Source: Nocardiopsis coralli (GTDB lineage: Bacteria > Actinomycetota > Actinomycetes > Streptosporangiales > Streptosporangiaceae). From it: 64,000 bases of DNA. Below, piece by piece: positions 26,015-34,816 of this stretch; the stretch's first letter is position 1, and the number at the start of each line of letters is the position of its first letter. A program made the translations under genes and the position numbers. The DNA lies in contig NZ_JADBGI010000001.1 of NCBI RefSeq assembly GCF_014892575.1, forward strand, positions 1 to 64,000, given 5' to 3'. The notes below the pieces were generated by a model that had not been told where the DNA came from, searched no databases, and saw only the letters and a list, made by a program, of their open reading frames with translations.

Positions 26015-26656
26015 TCATCGGGGCCGCAGGGTCGCGGTGAAGCGGTCCAGGGCCGCCGCCGCGACCTGTTCCAGTGCGCCGGGCTCCTCGAACAGGTGCG
26101 TGGCCCCGGGCACCACGTGGACCCGGTGTTCGCCGCCGAGCCGGGCGGCCGCGTCCTCGTTGAGGCCGAGCACCGCGGTGTCGGCGCCGCCCACCACGAG
26201 CAGCACGGGCGCGCGCACGCGTTCGAGCGCACCCGCACCGGCCAGGTCGGGGCGTCCGCCGCGTGAGACCACGGCGGCCACCCGGTCGGGCAGGTCGGCG
26301 GCGGTGCGCAGGGCGGCCGCCGCACCGGTGCTGGCCCCGAACAGGCCGACGCCGAGCCCCGCGACGGTGTCTTGCTCCGCGGTCCACTGCACGGCGCCGG
26401 ACAGGCGCTCGGTGAGCAGGCCGATGTCGAAGCGCTGTGCCCGGTCCTGGTCCTCCTCGGCCGTGAGCAGGTCGAACAGCAGGGTCGCGAACCCGGCGTC
26501 CTCGAGCTCGGCGGCCACGGCCCGGTTGCGGGAACTGTGCCGGGAGCTGCCGCTGCCGTGTGCGAACACCACCACACCGTCCGCACCGCGGGGTACGGCG
26601 AGCCGCCCCGGCAGCCGCGCGCCCGGCAGCGGCAGTGTCACTTCGTATTCGTCCAT
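26015..26656 (-). CDS. Dienelactone-hydrolase-like alpha/beta hydrolase
   Basis: This 213-residue cytoplasmic alpha/beta hydrolase has the oxyanion region VVVFAHGSGSSRHSSRN. The nucleophile elbow is GLFGASTGAA, an Asp/loop segment is VVGGADT, and the catalytic His is in PGATHLFEE. Such proteins are broad-specificity esterases and are common in actinobacteria next to unrelated genes. It converges on the SnoaL-like gene 12 bp away. I see no sign that it belongs to the steroid regulon. Confidence 0.75.
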   Translation of the reverse strand: MDEYEVTLPLPGARLPGRLAVPRGADGVVVFAHGSGSSRHSSRNRAVAAELEDAGFATLLFDLLTAEEDQDRAQRFDIGLLTERLSGAVQWTAEQDTVAGLGVGLFGASTGAAAALRTAADLPDRVAAVVSRGGRPDLAGAGALERVRAPVLLVVGGADTAVLGLNEDAAARLGGEHRVHVVPGATHLFEEPGALEQVAAAALDRFTATLRPR

Positions 26657-26779
26657 GTGCCCGGCGTACCCGTGAGCCGAGCGGGGTACGGGAGAGGCCA
26701 GAAGAAAACCTTCACATATGGGTACAAACGAACACGAAGTAACAGGAGTCCGACACCTACGCCCGATTCGGAGTTCACC

Positions 26780-27457
26780 ATGCACCGTTGCGCGATGATC
26801 ACCGCCGCGGCCTCGGGTTCCGCCGCTCTCGTGCTGAGCGCGGGCGCGTTCGCCCCCAACGGATGGCAGGACGTCGAGGTGGCCGTCATGCACGGCATCC
26901 CGGACGAGACCGTCGACGTGCACGCCGACGGCGACACCGTGCTCGAGGACCTCGAACCGGGCACCGTCTCCGAGCCGATCAGCATGCCCGCCGGCACCAG
27001 CGACCTCCGCGTGACCGAGGCCGGCGCCGGGCCCGACGCGGAGGCGGTCGTCGAGGCCGACGAGGTCGAGTTCCACGCCGGCTCGAACTCCACGGTCGCC
27101 GCCCACCTCGACGACGAGGGTGAACCCGTTCTGACCCCGTTCGTGAACGAGACCTACGAGCTGGGCGAGGACGAGGCGCAGATGACCGTCCGCCACGTCG
27201 CGGCCGCACCCGCGCTCGACGTACGCACCGACGGCGAACCCGCGGCGCAGGCGCTGACCGAGCCCGAGGAACAGGTGCTGGAGACCGCCCCGGGCACCGT
27301 CTCCTTCGACGCGGTCGTCGCCGACACCGAGGAGACGGTGCTCGAACCCGCCGACCTCGAGCTGGCCGGGGGCAACAACACGCTCGTGTACGTGTGGGGC
27401 GACACCGAGGGCGGCGGCCTCGACGTCGCGGTCCAGAACCTGGACCTCACACCCTGA
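26780..27457 (+). CDS. Exported DUF4397-type protein
   Basis: This 225-residue acidic protein starts with a signal-peptide-like stretch (MHRCAMITAAASGSAALVLSA, here MHRCAMITAA then ASGSAALVLSA). Two related halves follow, each beginning with a V-x-V-x-H segment (EVAVMHGIPDETVDV and MTVRHVAAAPALDV), as in the DUF4397 cell-surface family. The protein is rich in Asp, Glu and Thr, fitting an extracytoplasmic location. No lipobox is visible. CGGAG precedes the ATG. Function unknown. Confidence 0.72.
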   Translation: MHRCAMITAAASGSAALVLSAGAFAPNGWQDVEVAVMHGIPDETVDVHADGDTVLEDLEPGTVSEPISMPAGTSDLRVTEAGAGPDAEAVVEADEVEFHAGSNSTVAAHLDDEGEPVLTPFVNETYELGEDEAQMTVRHVAAAPALDVRTDGEPAAQALTEPEEQVLETAPGTVSFDAVVADTEETVLEPADLELAGGNNTLVYVWGDTEGGGLDVAVQNLDLTP

Positions 27458-27466
27458 GCAGGTGCC

Positions 27467-27862
27467 CTACCGGGGCAGCCACTCCCGGCGGTGGTCCGGG
27501 TGGTCGGCGAAGGGCAGGGCCAGCAACGGCAGCACCAGGTCCCGGTACTCCGCCAGCAGCGCTTCCTCGTCAGGGCTCCGGACCAGGCCGGCGCTCAGGA
27601 GTTCGTAGCGCTCCAGGAGGCGCCGTTCGCACTCCAGGGCCTCCAGGACACGGTCGGGGTCGTGGCCGGCGATGTGCGCCGACCGCGCACGGTCGGACTC
27701 GGCCGCGCCACCCTCGGTGCGGGCGACGCGGTCGCCGGCGGCGGTGTCGACCCGGTCCTCCCCGGCCGACCACCGCCGGTCCGCGGTGCTCGCGCCCGCG
27801 TCGAGCGCTGCCCGCCAGCGCTCGTCGATGCGTGCCCGTACGAACGAGACCAGTGCGTCCAT
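27467..27862 (-). CDS. DUF6221-type hypothetical protein
   Basis: This 131-residue soluble protein has an N-terminal MDALVSFVRARIDERW and a central DPDRVLEALECERRLLERYE helix. The C-terminus LPLLALPFADHPDHRREWLP is the layout of the actinobacterial DUF6221 family, which is often scattered or prophage-like in genomes. The function is not known. It converges on the DUF4397 gene. Confidence 0.7.
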   Translation of the reverse strand: MDALVSFVRARIDERWRAALDAGASTADRRWSAGEDRVDTAAGDRVARTEGGAAESDRARSAHIAGHDPDRVLEALECERRLLERYELLSAGLVRSPDEEALLAEYRDLVLPLLALPFADHPDHRREWLPR

Positions 27863-27929
27863 GGTTGCTCCCCTCCGGTGTCCTCCCCGATTCCAGCAGA
27901 GCGCCCGGACGGCGCTCACCCGGGGGGCC

Positions 27930-28577
27930 TCAGTCCCAAGGGGTCCCGTAGCGTTCGGTCAACTCGCGGACCTCTTCGGGGGCCAGGACCGAGAACTCGT
28001 GCCCCAGGAGCGACACGACCAGCCGCGACGCCTCCTCGACCTCGATCGCACCCGCGAGGGCGGCGTCCGGGTCCCCGCCCGCCACGAGCGAACCGTGGTT
28101 GGCCAGCAGCGCGGCACGGAAGGGCCCAGGAAGCTCCGAGACGTTCCGGGCCAGCCGTGTGCTGCCCGGTGCGGCGTAGGGGGCCAACGGGACCCGGCCC
28201 ACACGCATCACCAGATACGGCGTGATCGGCGGCAGGGCCGACACGTCCGACCATGCGGGCAGGCACGAGGCCGCGGTGGCGTGGGGCGAGTGCAGGTGCA
28301 CGACCGAACCGGCGTCCCCCACACGCTCGTACAGCGCCAGGTGCAGCGGGTACTCCTTCGAGGGCGCAGGGCCGTCGACGTGGGTTCCGTCCGGGGCGAG
28401 CACGGACAGCACGTCGGGTTCCAGCTCGCCCAGGGAGACCCCGGTCGGGCTCATGAGCACGTGTTCCGCGGTGCGTACGGAGACGTTGCCGGAGGCCCCG
28501 GGGCTGAGCCCCAGGTCCACCGCCCGGCGTCCCGTCCCGCACAGGCGCGCCGCGGCCTCTCGTGTCTCCCGTTTCAC
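27930..28577 (-). CDS. otnC: Class II aldolase, OtnC-type decarboxylase
   Basis: This 215-residue class II aldolase/adducin-fold enzyme resembles 3-oxo-tetronate 4-phosphate decarboxylase (OtnC), which releases CO2 and yields dihydroxyacetone phosphate. It has the phosphate/metal segments SPGASGNVSVR, SPTGVSLGEL, a HLHSPHATAAS metal-binding pair of histidines and ANHGSLVAG. The GTG start at 28577 overlaps the otnK stop (GTGA). It is the last gene of the leftward operon starting at 33826. Fuculose-phosphate-type aldolase activity is an alternative. Confidence 0.78.
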   Translation of the reverse strand: MKRETREAAARLCGTGRRAVDLGLSPGASGNVSVRTAEHVLMSPTGVSLGELEPDVLSVLAPDGTHVDGPAPSKEYPLHLALYERVGDAGSVVHLHSPHATAASCLPAWSDVSALPPITPYLVMRVGRVPLAPYAAPGSTRLARNVSELPGPFRAALLANHGSLVAGGDPDAALAGAIEVEEASRLVVSLLGHEFSVLAPEEVRELTERYGTPWD

Positions 28578-29821
28578 AGGGCTGCCTCCCAGGCTCGGAC
28601 GAAGAGGTCCTCCCCGCCGAAGTTTCCGGACTTGAGCATCAGGTGGATGTCGCCGCCGGCCCGGCGGCCGCGGGTCCACGCGACGCCCGGGTCGACCTCC
28701 CGGCCGAGTGTGAGCGCGCCGACGCCGAGGCGGTGCACGACCGCACCGCTGGTCTCGCCGCCGGCCACCAGGAGCGAGCGCACGCCGGAGTCCGCCAGGC
28801 GTTCGGCGATCGCAGCCAGGGCCTCTTCGATGACGGAGGCGTCCGCGGTGTCGGCCACGTCCCCCGGGGAGGCGGTCGCGTACACCACGAAGGGCGTTGC
28901 CCCGGAGGAGAGCGCCGCGGAGATCACGGCTGCCACCGTTCCGTCGAAGTCACCCCGCAGGTCCGCTGCGCGCAGGTGGTGTCCGTCGCCGGTTTCCAAC
29001 GCGTGCCGCACCTGCCCCTGCGTCGCTCGGGACGCACTGCCGGACAGCACCACGCGCGGCCCCTCCGGCAGTTCCCAGGAGGCGTGGTCGGTCTCCCTCG
29101 GCCCCACGAGCCCTTGCGCCAGGGCGCTTCCCCCGGTCAGCAACCGGAAGGGCTCCACCGCCGAGGCCAAGGTCCGCAGGTCCTGGTCGGTCAGGGCGTC
29201 GGCCACGACGAACCGGGCACCGCCCGCCCGGGCCCGGCCGACGGCCTCGCGCACGGCCTCGGCGCCCCGGTCGACCACCGGCCACGGGACGAGGGCGATG
29301 GCGTCCTCACCCCCGGAGACCTGCGGGGCGAGCAACCGGGGCAGGCTCGAGTCGGCCATGGGGGTGAGCGGGTGGTGGCGCATGGGCGACTCGTCGAGCG
29401 GGTCGTCCCCCACGAAGAGGTGGCCCCGGTAGACGGTGCGCCCGTTGGTGGGGAACGCCGGCGCGATGACGGTGATGTCCTCGCCGAGTGCGTCCATCAC
29501 CGCTTCGGTGACCGGGCCGATGTTGCCGCTGGGGGTGGAGTCGAAGGTCGAACAGTACTTCACGTAGAACCGTTCGCACCCCTCGCGCCGCAGGCGTTCC
29601 AGCGCCCGCAGCGAGGCGTCGACCGCCCGGTCGACCGGCATGGTGCGCGATTTGAGGGCCACGACGACGGCGTCGGCCTCCTCCCGCAGTTCACCCGAGG
29701 TCACCTCTTCCATGTCGTCCGTCCCGAGGACGACGGTGGTGCGGTAGCCGGCGGAGGTGAGGGTGATCGCCAGGTCGGTGGCGCCCGTGAGGTCGTCGGC
29801 GATGGCGCCGAGAACGGCCAT
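28574..29821 (-). CDS. otnK: Four-carbon acid sugar kinase, OtnK/DUF1537 type
   Basis: This 415-residue kinase begins with LGAIADDLTGATDLA, the substrate-binding start of the DUF1537 four-carbon acid sugar kinase family. It contains FYVKYCSTFDSTPSGNIG and the C-terminal nucleotide domain with LVAGGETSGAVV. The family phosphorylates 3-oxo-tetronates (OtnK) or threonate/erythronate (DtnK/DenK). Next to the OtnC-type gene, OtnK is the better reading. The PdxA2-type dehydrogenase at 37853 makes DtnK a real alternative. A 78-bp gap separates it from the TpiA-type gene. Confidence 0.8.
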   Translation of the reverse strand: MAVLGAIADDLTGATDLAITLTSAGYRTTVVLGTDDMEEVTSGELREEADAVVVALKSRTMPVDRAVDASLRALERLRREGCERFYVKYCSTFDSTPSGNIGPVTEAVMDALGEDITVIAPAFPTNGRTVYRGHLFVGDDPLDESPMRHHPLTPMADSSLPRLLAPQVSGGEDAIALVPWPVVDRGAEAVREAVGRARAGGARFVVADALTDQDLRTLASAVEPFRLLTGGSALAQGLVGPRETDHASWELPEGPRVVLSGSASRATQGQVRHALETGDGHHLRAADLRGDFDGTVAAVISAALSSGATPFVVYATASPGDVADTADASVIEEALAAIAERLADSGVRSLLVAGGETSGAVVHRLGVGALTLGREVDPGVAWTRGRRAGGDIHLMLKSGNFGGEDLFVRAWEAAL

Positions 29822-29899
29822 GTGTGCTCCAGAGTGTTCAGTCGTGTGGTGGATCGCCGGCCGCGGTCGAGATCGTGGTCGATGACGACGGACCCGGCC

Positions 29900-30673
29900 T
29901 CACACCGTCGATCCCGCGTATTCGCGGGCCCGGTCCAGGATCTCCAGGAACCCGGTGACGTCCCAGGCCGAACGCCCCACGAACAGGCCGCCCACCCCCG
30001 GCACGCGGAGCAGGTCCGCCGCGTTGCCCGGCCCGACCGATCCCCCGTACAGCACGCCGCTGACCCGGCCGCCCCACTCGGCGTCCAGGGCGGCGAGCAC
30101 CGGGGCGATCTCCTCCGGCTCCGGCGGGCGCCCGGACTCGCCGATGGCCCACACGGGCTCGTACGCGACGAGGACCCGGCCCAGGCCGTCCTCCCCCTCG
30201 GGCACACCCTCCAGGGCCGCCGCCACCTGGGCGAGCACATGGTCCACGGAACCGCCGCGTGCGAACACCTCGGCGCGCTCACCGCAGCACACCAGGGGCC
30301 TGAGCCGGTGGTGCAGGCAGGCCGCGACCTTGCGCCGCACGGCCGTGTCCGTCTCGGCGAAGTGTTCGCGGCGCTCGGAGTGCCCGAGCTCGACGATCGC
30401 CGCACCGGCGTCGGCGGCCTGAGGCACGGAGATCTCGCCGGTCCACGCACCCTGGTCGGCCCAGTGCGCGTTCTGCGCCCCGGCCAGCACCGGCCCGCCC
30501 GCCAGAGCGCCGGAGACCTCGGCCAGGGAGGTCGCCGAGGGGATGACGAAGGCACGCACCCCCGCGATCCCCTCCCCCAGGGCGGAGTGCAACCGCTGCG
30601 CGTAGGCGACGGACTCGGCCCGGGTCTTGTGCATCTTGAAGCTGGTGCCGATCCACAGGCCGGGCCGGTTCAC
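29900..30673 (-). CDS. Triosephosphate-isomerase-like tetrulose-phosphate isomerase
   Basis: This 257-residue TIM barrel keeps the TPI catalytic set: Lys13 (GTSFKMH), His98 (ELGHSERR) and Glu172 (AYEPVWA). The divergent N-terminus (GTSFKM in place of GNWKM) is typical of the EryH/LerI branch that isomerises L-erythrulose 1-phosphate to D-erythrulose 4-phosphate. The GTG start overlaps the RpiB stop. The operon context (tetrulose kinase, RpiB, epimerase) supports the C4 role over glycolysis. Confidence 0.82.
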   Translation of the reverse strand: MNRPGLWIGTSFKMHKTRAESVAYAQRLHSALGEGIAGVRAFVIPSATSLAEVSGALAGGPVLAGAQNAHWADQGAWTGEISVPQAADAGAAIVELGHSERREHFAETDTAVRRKVAACLHHRLRPLVCCGERAEVFARGGSVDHVLAQVAAALEGVPEGEDGLGRVLVAYEPVWAIGESGRPPEPEEIAPVLAALDAEWGGRVSGVLYGGSVGPGNAADLLRVPGVGGLFVGRSAWDVTGFLEILDRAREYAGSTV

Positions 30674-31131
30674 CGCTCGTCTCCGGTCGGTTCGTAGGAG
30701 CACAGCGCCGCCACCTTGGCCGCGGACGGCGATTCGGTGTCGAAGGTGTGGGTCAGCCATTCGCGCACCAGCCTGCGGGCCAGTTCGAGGCCGATGACAC
30801 GCTGTCCGAGGCAGAGCACCTGGGCGTCGTTGGAGAGCACGGACCTCTCCACGGAGAAGGTGTCGTGCGCGGTGACCGCACGCACCCCCGGGACCTTGTT
30901 CGCGGCGATGGCCACGCCTAGCCCGGTCCCGCACACGAGGACCGCTCGGTCGACCCGCCCCTGGGCGACCAGGCGCGCGGCACCGACGGCCACGTGCGGG
31001 TAGTCGGTGTCCTGCCCGGAGGCCACGCCCGTGTCGAGGACCTCCGTCACCGCCGCCGCGGACGTGAGTTCTGCTTTGAGGGCCTCCTTGTAGTCGAAAC
31101 CGGCGCTGTCGGAACCGACGGCGATACGCAT
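30670..31131 (-). CDS. RpiB-family D-erythrulose-4-phosphate isomerase
   Basis: This 153-residue RpiB/LacAB-family sugar-phosphate isomerase has a likely catalytic Cys67 in [15 protein letters not shown]. The substrate segments are [10 protein letters not shown] and [19 protein letters not shown]. In erythritol/tetritol pathways this family (EryI/DerI) converts D-erythrulose 4-phosphate to D-erythrose 4-phosphate. The ATG at 31131 overlaps the kinase stop (TGATG); a TTG one codon earlier is possible. Confidence 0.82.
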   Translation of the reverse strand: MRIAVGSDSAGFDYKEALKAELTSAAAVTEVLDTGVASGQDTDYPHVAVGAARLVAQGRVDRAVLVCGTGLGVAIAANKVPGVRAVTAHDTFSVERSVLSNDAQVLCLGQRVIGLELARRLVREWLTHTFDTESPSAAKVAALCSYEPTGDER

Positions 31132-32861
31132 CAACGGTCCTCCTGTTCGAGGTGGGGGGTCAGGGCCGTGAGGACGAGCGAGAGGGAAACGGCGCCGGCG
31201 TCCGGGGTGCCGACACTGTTGTCGCCGTGGGCACGGGCGCGTCCGATGCGGGCGGGGATCGACGCGGTCGCCTCGGCGGCGTCCCGGGCGGTCACGACCG
31301 CCTCGGCCCAGGCCTCGGCCGGCGGGAACTCGTCGAGTGCGGCATCGAGACGGTCGGCGAACGGGGCGGCCGCGTCGACGAGCGTCTTGTCACCGGGCCG
31401 GGCCCCGCCCAGGCGGACCACGGACCCCACGGCCGCCCGCACACCCGCGGCGATGCGTCGTGCCGAGGCGCCGCCGCTGTCCCCGAGCTCCGACCCGAAC
31501 GCCGTCAACGCCGCGCCCCACAGGGCCCCGGACGTGCCGCCCGCGTGCTCCGACCAGGCCGCCCCCGCGTGTGCGAGCACGGTGCGCGCACCGGCCCCCG
31601 CGGTCACAGCCCCGTCCGCGGCGGCCACGGCGGCCGAGGCCCCGCGCCGCATCCCGATGCCGTGGTCCCCGTCCCCGGCCACGGCGTCGATCTCCCCGAG
31701 CCGCCGTTCGTGGGCGGCCACCGTCTCGTGCACCGTGCGCAGGGCCGCCGCGATCCGCGTGCCCAGGGCCCGGGAGCCCTCGTCGCCGGGCACGACGTCC
31801 GGGGCGCGGCGGGCGGTGGCGAGGTCGTCGGTCCTGCGCGGGCGCGCGGGCAGGTGTCCGCGACGGAACGCGGGTGTCACGGCGGGCGCGGTCCACAGCC
31901 GCTCCAGCTCCTCGTCGAGGAAGGTCAGGGTCAGGGACAGCCCCGCCATACCGAGGCTGGTGACCTGTTCGTCGACCACGGGGGCGACCGCGGTGAGCCC
32001 CTCCGCCGCCAACCGCTCGGCGACCCGCCGGTGCACGACGTACAGCTCCTCGTACTTGGTCGCCCCCAGCCCGTTGAGCACCACGGCCACCTGGTCGGAA
32101 CCGCCGACCGCCTCGGCCGCCTGCGCCCGTTCGGCGAGGACCCCGTCCACCAGGAGGTCGGCGACCTCGTCGGCGCTCACAAGGCCGCGCTGCTCGATCC
32201 CGGGCTCGCCGTGGATCCCCAGGCCCACACCCATGGTCCCGTGGGGCACGGTGAACAGGGGGCGTGTGTCGCCCGGGAGCGTGCAGCCGTCGAAGGCCAG
32301 CCCCAGGGACCGGGTGGCGCCGTTGGCCTTCACCCCGGCGCCGTGCACCCGGTCCAGGCCGTGGCCGGCTTCGGCGGCTGCGCCCAGGATCTTCAGCACC
32401 GGAAGGTCGCCGGCGATCCCCCGGCGGAGCCCGGTCTCTCCGCTCGGGCCGGAGGCGGTGTCGTCGGTGACGGCCACGATCCGCACGTCGATGCCTTCGG
32501 CGCGCAGTTGCTCCGCCGCCTGTCCGAAGTGGAGTACGTCGCCCGCATAGTTGCCGAACCCGAACACGACCCCGCCGCCGTGGTCGGCCGCGCGCGCCAC
32601 CGAACAGATCTGGGAGGCCGAGGGGGAGGAGAAGATGTTCCCGCACGCCGCACCGTGGGCGAAGCCGGGGCCCACCCATCCGGCGAAGGCGGGGTAGTGG
32701 CCGGTTCCGCCGCCGAGCACGGTGGCGACCTGGCCCGGGGGTGTGGCGGAGGCACGCACCACGCCGCCGTGCACGGCCTGCACGTCGTCCGGGTGCGCGG
32801 AGACGAAACCGGCGAGGGCCTCCTCCGCGAAACGGGCGGGGTCGTTGACGAGCCGGGTCAT
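31131..32861 (-). CDS. Dihydroxyacetone-kinase-type erythrulose kinase
   Basis: This 576-residue single-chain kinase joins an N-terminal DhaK domain (residues ~1-330; [44 protein letters not shown]) to a C-terminal DhaL ATP-binding domain (~380-576; [17 protein letters not shown]). The family phosphorylates small ketoses. Relatives LerK and DerK in Mycobacterium act on L- and D-erythrulose, which fits the isomerases beside it. The ATG at 32861 has GGGGAG upstream and overlaps the previous stop. Confidence 0.85.
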   Translation of the reverse strand: MTRLVNDPARFAEEALAGFVSAHPDDVQAVHGGVVRASATPPGQVATVLGGGTGHYPAFAGWVGPGFAHGAACGNIFSSPSASQICSVARAADHGGGVVFGFGNYAGDVLHFGQAAEQLRAEGIDVRIVAVTDDTASGPSGETGLRRGIAGDLPVLKILGAAAEAGHGLDRVHGAGVKANGATRSLGLAFDGCTLPGDTRPLFTVPHGTMGVGLGIHGEPGIEQRGLVSADEVADLLVDGVLAERAQAAEAVGGSDQVAVVLNGLGATKYEELYVVHRRVAERLAAEGLTAVAPVVDEQVTSLGMAGLSLTLTFLDEELERLWTAPAVTPAFRRGHLPARPRRTDDLATARRAPDVVPGDEGSRALGTRIAAALRTVHETVAAHERRLGEIDAVAGDGDHGIGMRRGASAAVAAADGAVTAGAGARTVLAHAGAAWSEHAGGTSGALWGAALTAFGSELGDSGGASARRIAAGVRAAVGSVVRLGGARPGDKTLVDAAAPFADRLDAALDEFPPAEAWAEAVVTARDAAEATASIPARIGRARAHGDNSVGTPDAGAVSLSLVLTALTPHLEQEDR

Positions 32862-33826
32862 CACCGCTCCCCTCGGTCGGCGTGCACGGACGGGAGTTTG
32901 TGGGCGAGGATCCGCCGCAGGTAGTCGCGGTTGCGCGCGGAGACGCCGAGGCCGTCGCCGCCGTAGTGTTCGGTGCAGATCGGCCCGTCGAAACCGGCCC
33001 GGAGCGCCATCGCCAGGGCCTTGCGGTAGTCGATGGCGCCGCCCTCCAGGGGTGCGGGCACGGTGAAGTAGGCGCCGGTGCGGGGGTCGAAGTCCCGGTG
33101 GTAGTTCTTGACGTGCCAGTAGTTGACGTGCGGGAGCACCGGGCGCAGGAGCTCCTCCCAGTGCGGGACCGGCCGGTGCAGGCGCACGAGGTTGCCCAGG
33201 TCGGGGTTGATCCCGACGTCGGGCAGGCCGATCTCCTCGACGAGCCGCACGGCGCTCTCGGGGGTGCCCAGGTAGGTGTCCTCGTACATCTCCAGGGAGA
33301 GGCGCATCCCGTGCCGGGCCGCGTGTTCGCCGGCGCCGCGCAGGCGTTCGACGGCCAGCGCCCACGTGTGTTCGTCGTCCTCGGGGTCGGATCCGCCGGG
33401 TTCGTGCCAGAACCACACCGCGCGCTTCTGTGCCTCGGTGAGCGGCCGGTGCAGACCCGCGCAGACGACGGTCGCGCCGAGCCGGGCGGCGGCCTCGACG
33501 GAACGGTGCAGGTAGGCGAGGTTCTGCTCGGCTACGGCCGGGTCGGGGTCGATCACGCTCCGCCGGGTCACGGAGACCGCCGAGACACCCAGGCCGTGCG
33601 ACTTCAGGACGCGGGCCAGCTCGTCGAGGCGTTCGGGCGGGAGGTCGCCCGGACGCAGCCAGCTGTCGGTGAGGTCCACGTGGTCGAACCCCTCCGCGGC
33701 GACCTCGCCCAGCACGGCCGACCATGTCGAGGAAGGCGCGTCCTGGACGGGTTCGCCGTCCTCCGTGACCGAGGGGAACTGGAGGAGCGCGGCGCCGATC
33801 GGCCAGTCCTGCGCGCTCTGGATCAT
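32861..33826 (-). CDS. Sugar phosphate isomerase/epimerase (xylose-isomerase-like TIM barrel)
   Basis: This 321-residue AP-endonuclease-2/xylose-isomerase-like barrel has metal-ligand segments SLEMYEDTYLGTP, GINPDLGNLV, NYWHVKNYH and ICTEHYGGD. In Brucella-type erythritol pathways a member of this fold (EryC) epimerises the tetrulose phosphate. The ATG at 33826 (GGAGG upstream) was preferred to an ATG at 33862 that has no ribosome-binding site. It is the first gene of the leftward C4 operon. The operator-like dyad lies 47 bp upstream. Confidence 0.78.
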   Translation of the reverse strand: MIQSAQDWPIGAALLQFPSVTEDGEPVQDAPSSTWSAVLGEVAAEGFDHVDLTDSWLRPGDLPPERLDELARVLKSHGLGVSAVSVTRRSVIDPDPAVAEQNLAYLHRSVEAAARLGATVVCAGLHRPLTEAQKRAVWFWHEPGGSDPEDDEHTWALAVERLRGAGEHAARHGMRLSLEMYEDTYLGTPESAVRLVEEIGLPDVGINPDLGNLVRLHRPVPHWEELLRPVLPHVNYWHVKNYHRDFDPRTGAYFTVPAPLEGGAIDYRKALAMALRAGFDGPICTEHYGGDGLGVSARNRDYLRRILAHKLPSVHADRGER

Positions 33827-33872
33827 GTCGCCTCCGGGGGGTGGGGAGCATCCGAGGTTCATGGAATCATAG

Positions 33873-33884
33873 ACCCTATAGGAT
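33873..33884. promoter_or_regulatory. GntR-type operator dyad, copy 1
   Basis: ACCCTATAGGAT is one mismatch from the perfect dyad ATCCTATAGGAT and overlaps a leftward TAGGGT -10-like hexamer (33873-33878). It sits in the divergent promoter between the leftward C4 operon and the GntR gene. Confidence 0.65.
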
Positions 33885-33909
33885 ATTTACTCAGGCGAAC
33901 AGACGGCCG

Positions 33910-33943
33910 CCGGGAAGCGCCGCTTCCGGGCAGCGCTTCCCGG
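33910..33943. promoter_or_regulatory. 11-bp inverted repeat in the GntR leader
   Basis: CCGGGAAGCGC (33910-33920) and GCGCTTCCCGG (33933-33943) form a perfect 11-bp stem with a 12-base loop. It ends 16 bases before the GntR start and just before its GAGGGG ribosome-binding site. It could be a leader hairpin or a second operator. Confidence 0.55.
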
Positions 33944-33959
33944 CTAGGATCGAGGGGCG

Positions 33960-34694
33960 ATGAACAACAGAGAGATCACCCCCGATGCCGCGGGCCCTCC
34001 CCCCAAGGGCGCCACAGTGGCCCGACGGGCACTCCGGGACGGGGTGTACGAAGCGATCCTGGAGAAGCTCCTCGACGGGTCGGCACCCCCCGGGAGCTCA
34101 CTGGGCATCGACTCCCTCGCGCGCGAACTGTCGGTCTCGCCCACCCCCGTGCGCGAGGCCCTGGTCCAGTTGGAGCACACGGGCCTGGTCTCCCGCGTCG
34201 CGCTGAAGGGTTACCGCGTCGCCCCTCCGCTCTCGCCGGAGCAGCTCTCGGAACTCTTCGACATGCGCGGCATCCTCGAGGTGGCCGCGGTCGAGCGCGC
34301 CGCCGAGCACGCCCAGGACCTTCTGCCGGAACTGCGCGTGGCGCACGCCCAACACGTCCTCGCAGCGCACAAGGTGGAGAAGCTGCGCGGCTCGGGCGAG
34401 ACGCCCCCCGACTTCGCCGACCTGCGCGAGTACTTCGCCGCCGACTGGGAGTTCCACCTGACGATCATCAGGGGCGCGGGCAACCGGTTCCTGACGCAGT
34501 CGGCCGAGGCGCTGAGCGCCCACGTGCACCGGCTCCGCCAGACCGCCCACCACGGGACCATGGACATGCAGGAGGCCATCGCGGAGCACTCCGCGATCCT
34601 CGCCGCCTTCGAGTCCGGCGACCCCGACCGGCTCCGGTCCACGATGCGCGACCACCTGGCGGCGGTGGCGCGCCGCGTCTCGGCCGACGGCTGA
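33960..34694 (+). CDS. GntR-family (FCD) regulator of the C4 locus
   Basis: This 244-residue regulator has an N-terminal winged helix (about residues 22-88; DSLARELSVSPTPVREALVQLE) quoted in parts: DSLARELSVSP and TPVREALVQLE. An FCD effector domain follows (~95-240; LFDMRGILEVAAVERAA, WEFHLTIIRGAGN, EHSAILAAFESGD), whose Asp/His residues usually bind a metal and a carboxylate ligand. It lies between the leftward catabolic operon and the rightward transport/dehydrogenase operon, and identical-type dyads lie in both flanking promoters. Repression relieved by a tetronate or a tetrulose phosphate is a likely mode. Confidence 0.88.
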   Translation: MNNREITPDAAGPPPKGATVARRALRDGVYEAILEKLLDGSAPPGSSLGIDSLARELSVSPTPVREALVQLEHTGLVSRVALKGYRVAPPLSPEQLSELFDMRGILEVAAVERAAEHAQDLLPELRVAHAQHVLAAHKVEKLRGSGETPPDFADLREYFAADWEFHLTIIRGAGNRFLTQSAEALSAHVHRLRQTAHHGTMDMQEAIAEHSAILAAFESGDPDRLRSTMRDHLAAVARRVSADG

Positions 34695-34750
34695 CCGGTT
34701 TTTGTTTCCCCCTCTTGTCAGGGGTGCCCATGCGCTTTAACTTGTCCGAT

Positions 34751-34762
34751 ATCCAATAGGAT
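34751..34762. promoter_or_regulatory. GntR-type operator dyad, copy 2
   Basis: ATCCAATAGGAT has ATCC/GGAT arms and is one base from ATCCTATAGGAT. It contains a TAGGAT -10-like hexamer and lies 54 bp before the tctC start. Confidence 0.65.
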
Positions 34763-34816
34763 CTCTGATGGCGCTGGGATTGCGTATCGGAGACCTCTGC
34801 CCCCCGGAGGTCCGAC

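Noticed and set aside
29900-30673. Glycolytic triosephosphate isomerase
   Set aside because: The catalytic residues are present, but the diverged N-terminal motif and the operon with an erythrulose-type kinase and RpiB point to tetrulose phosphates.
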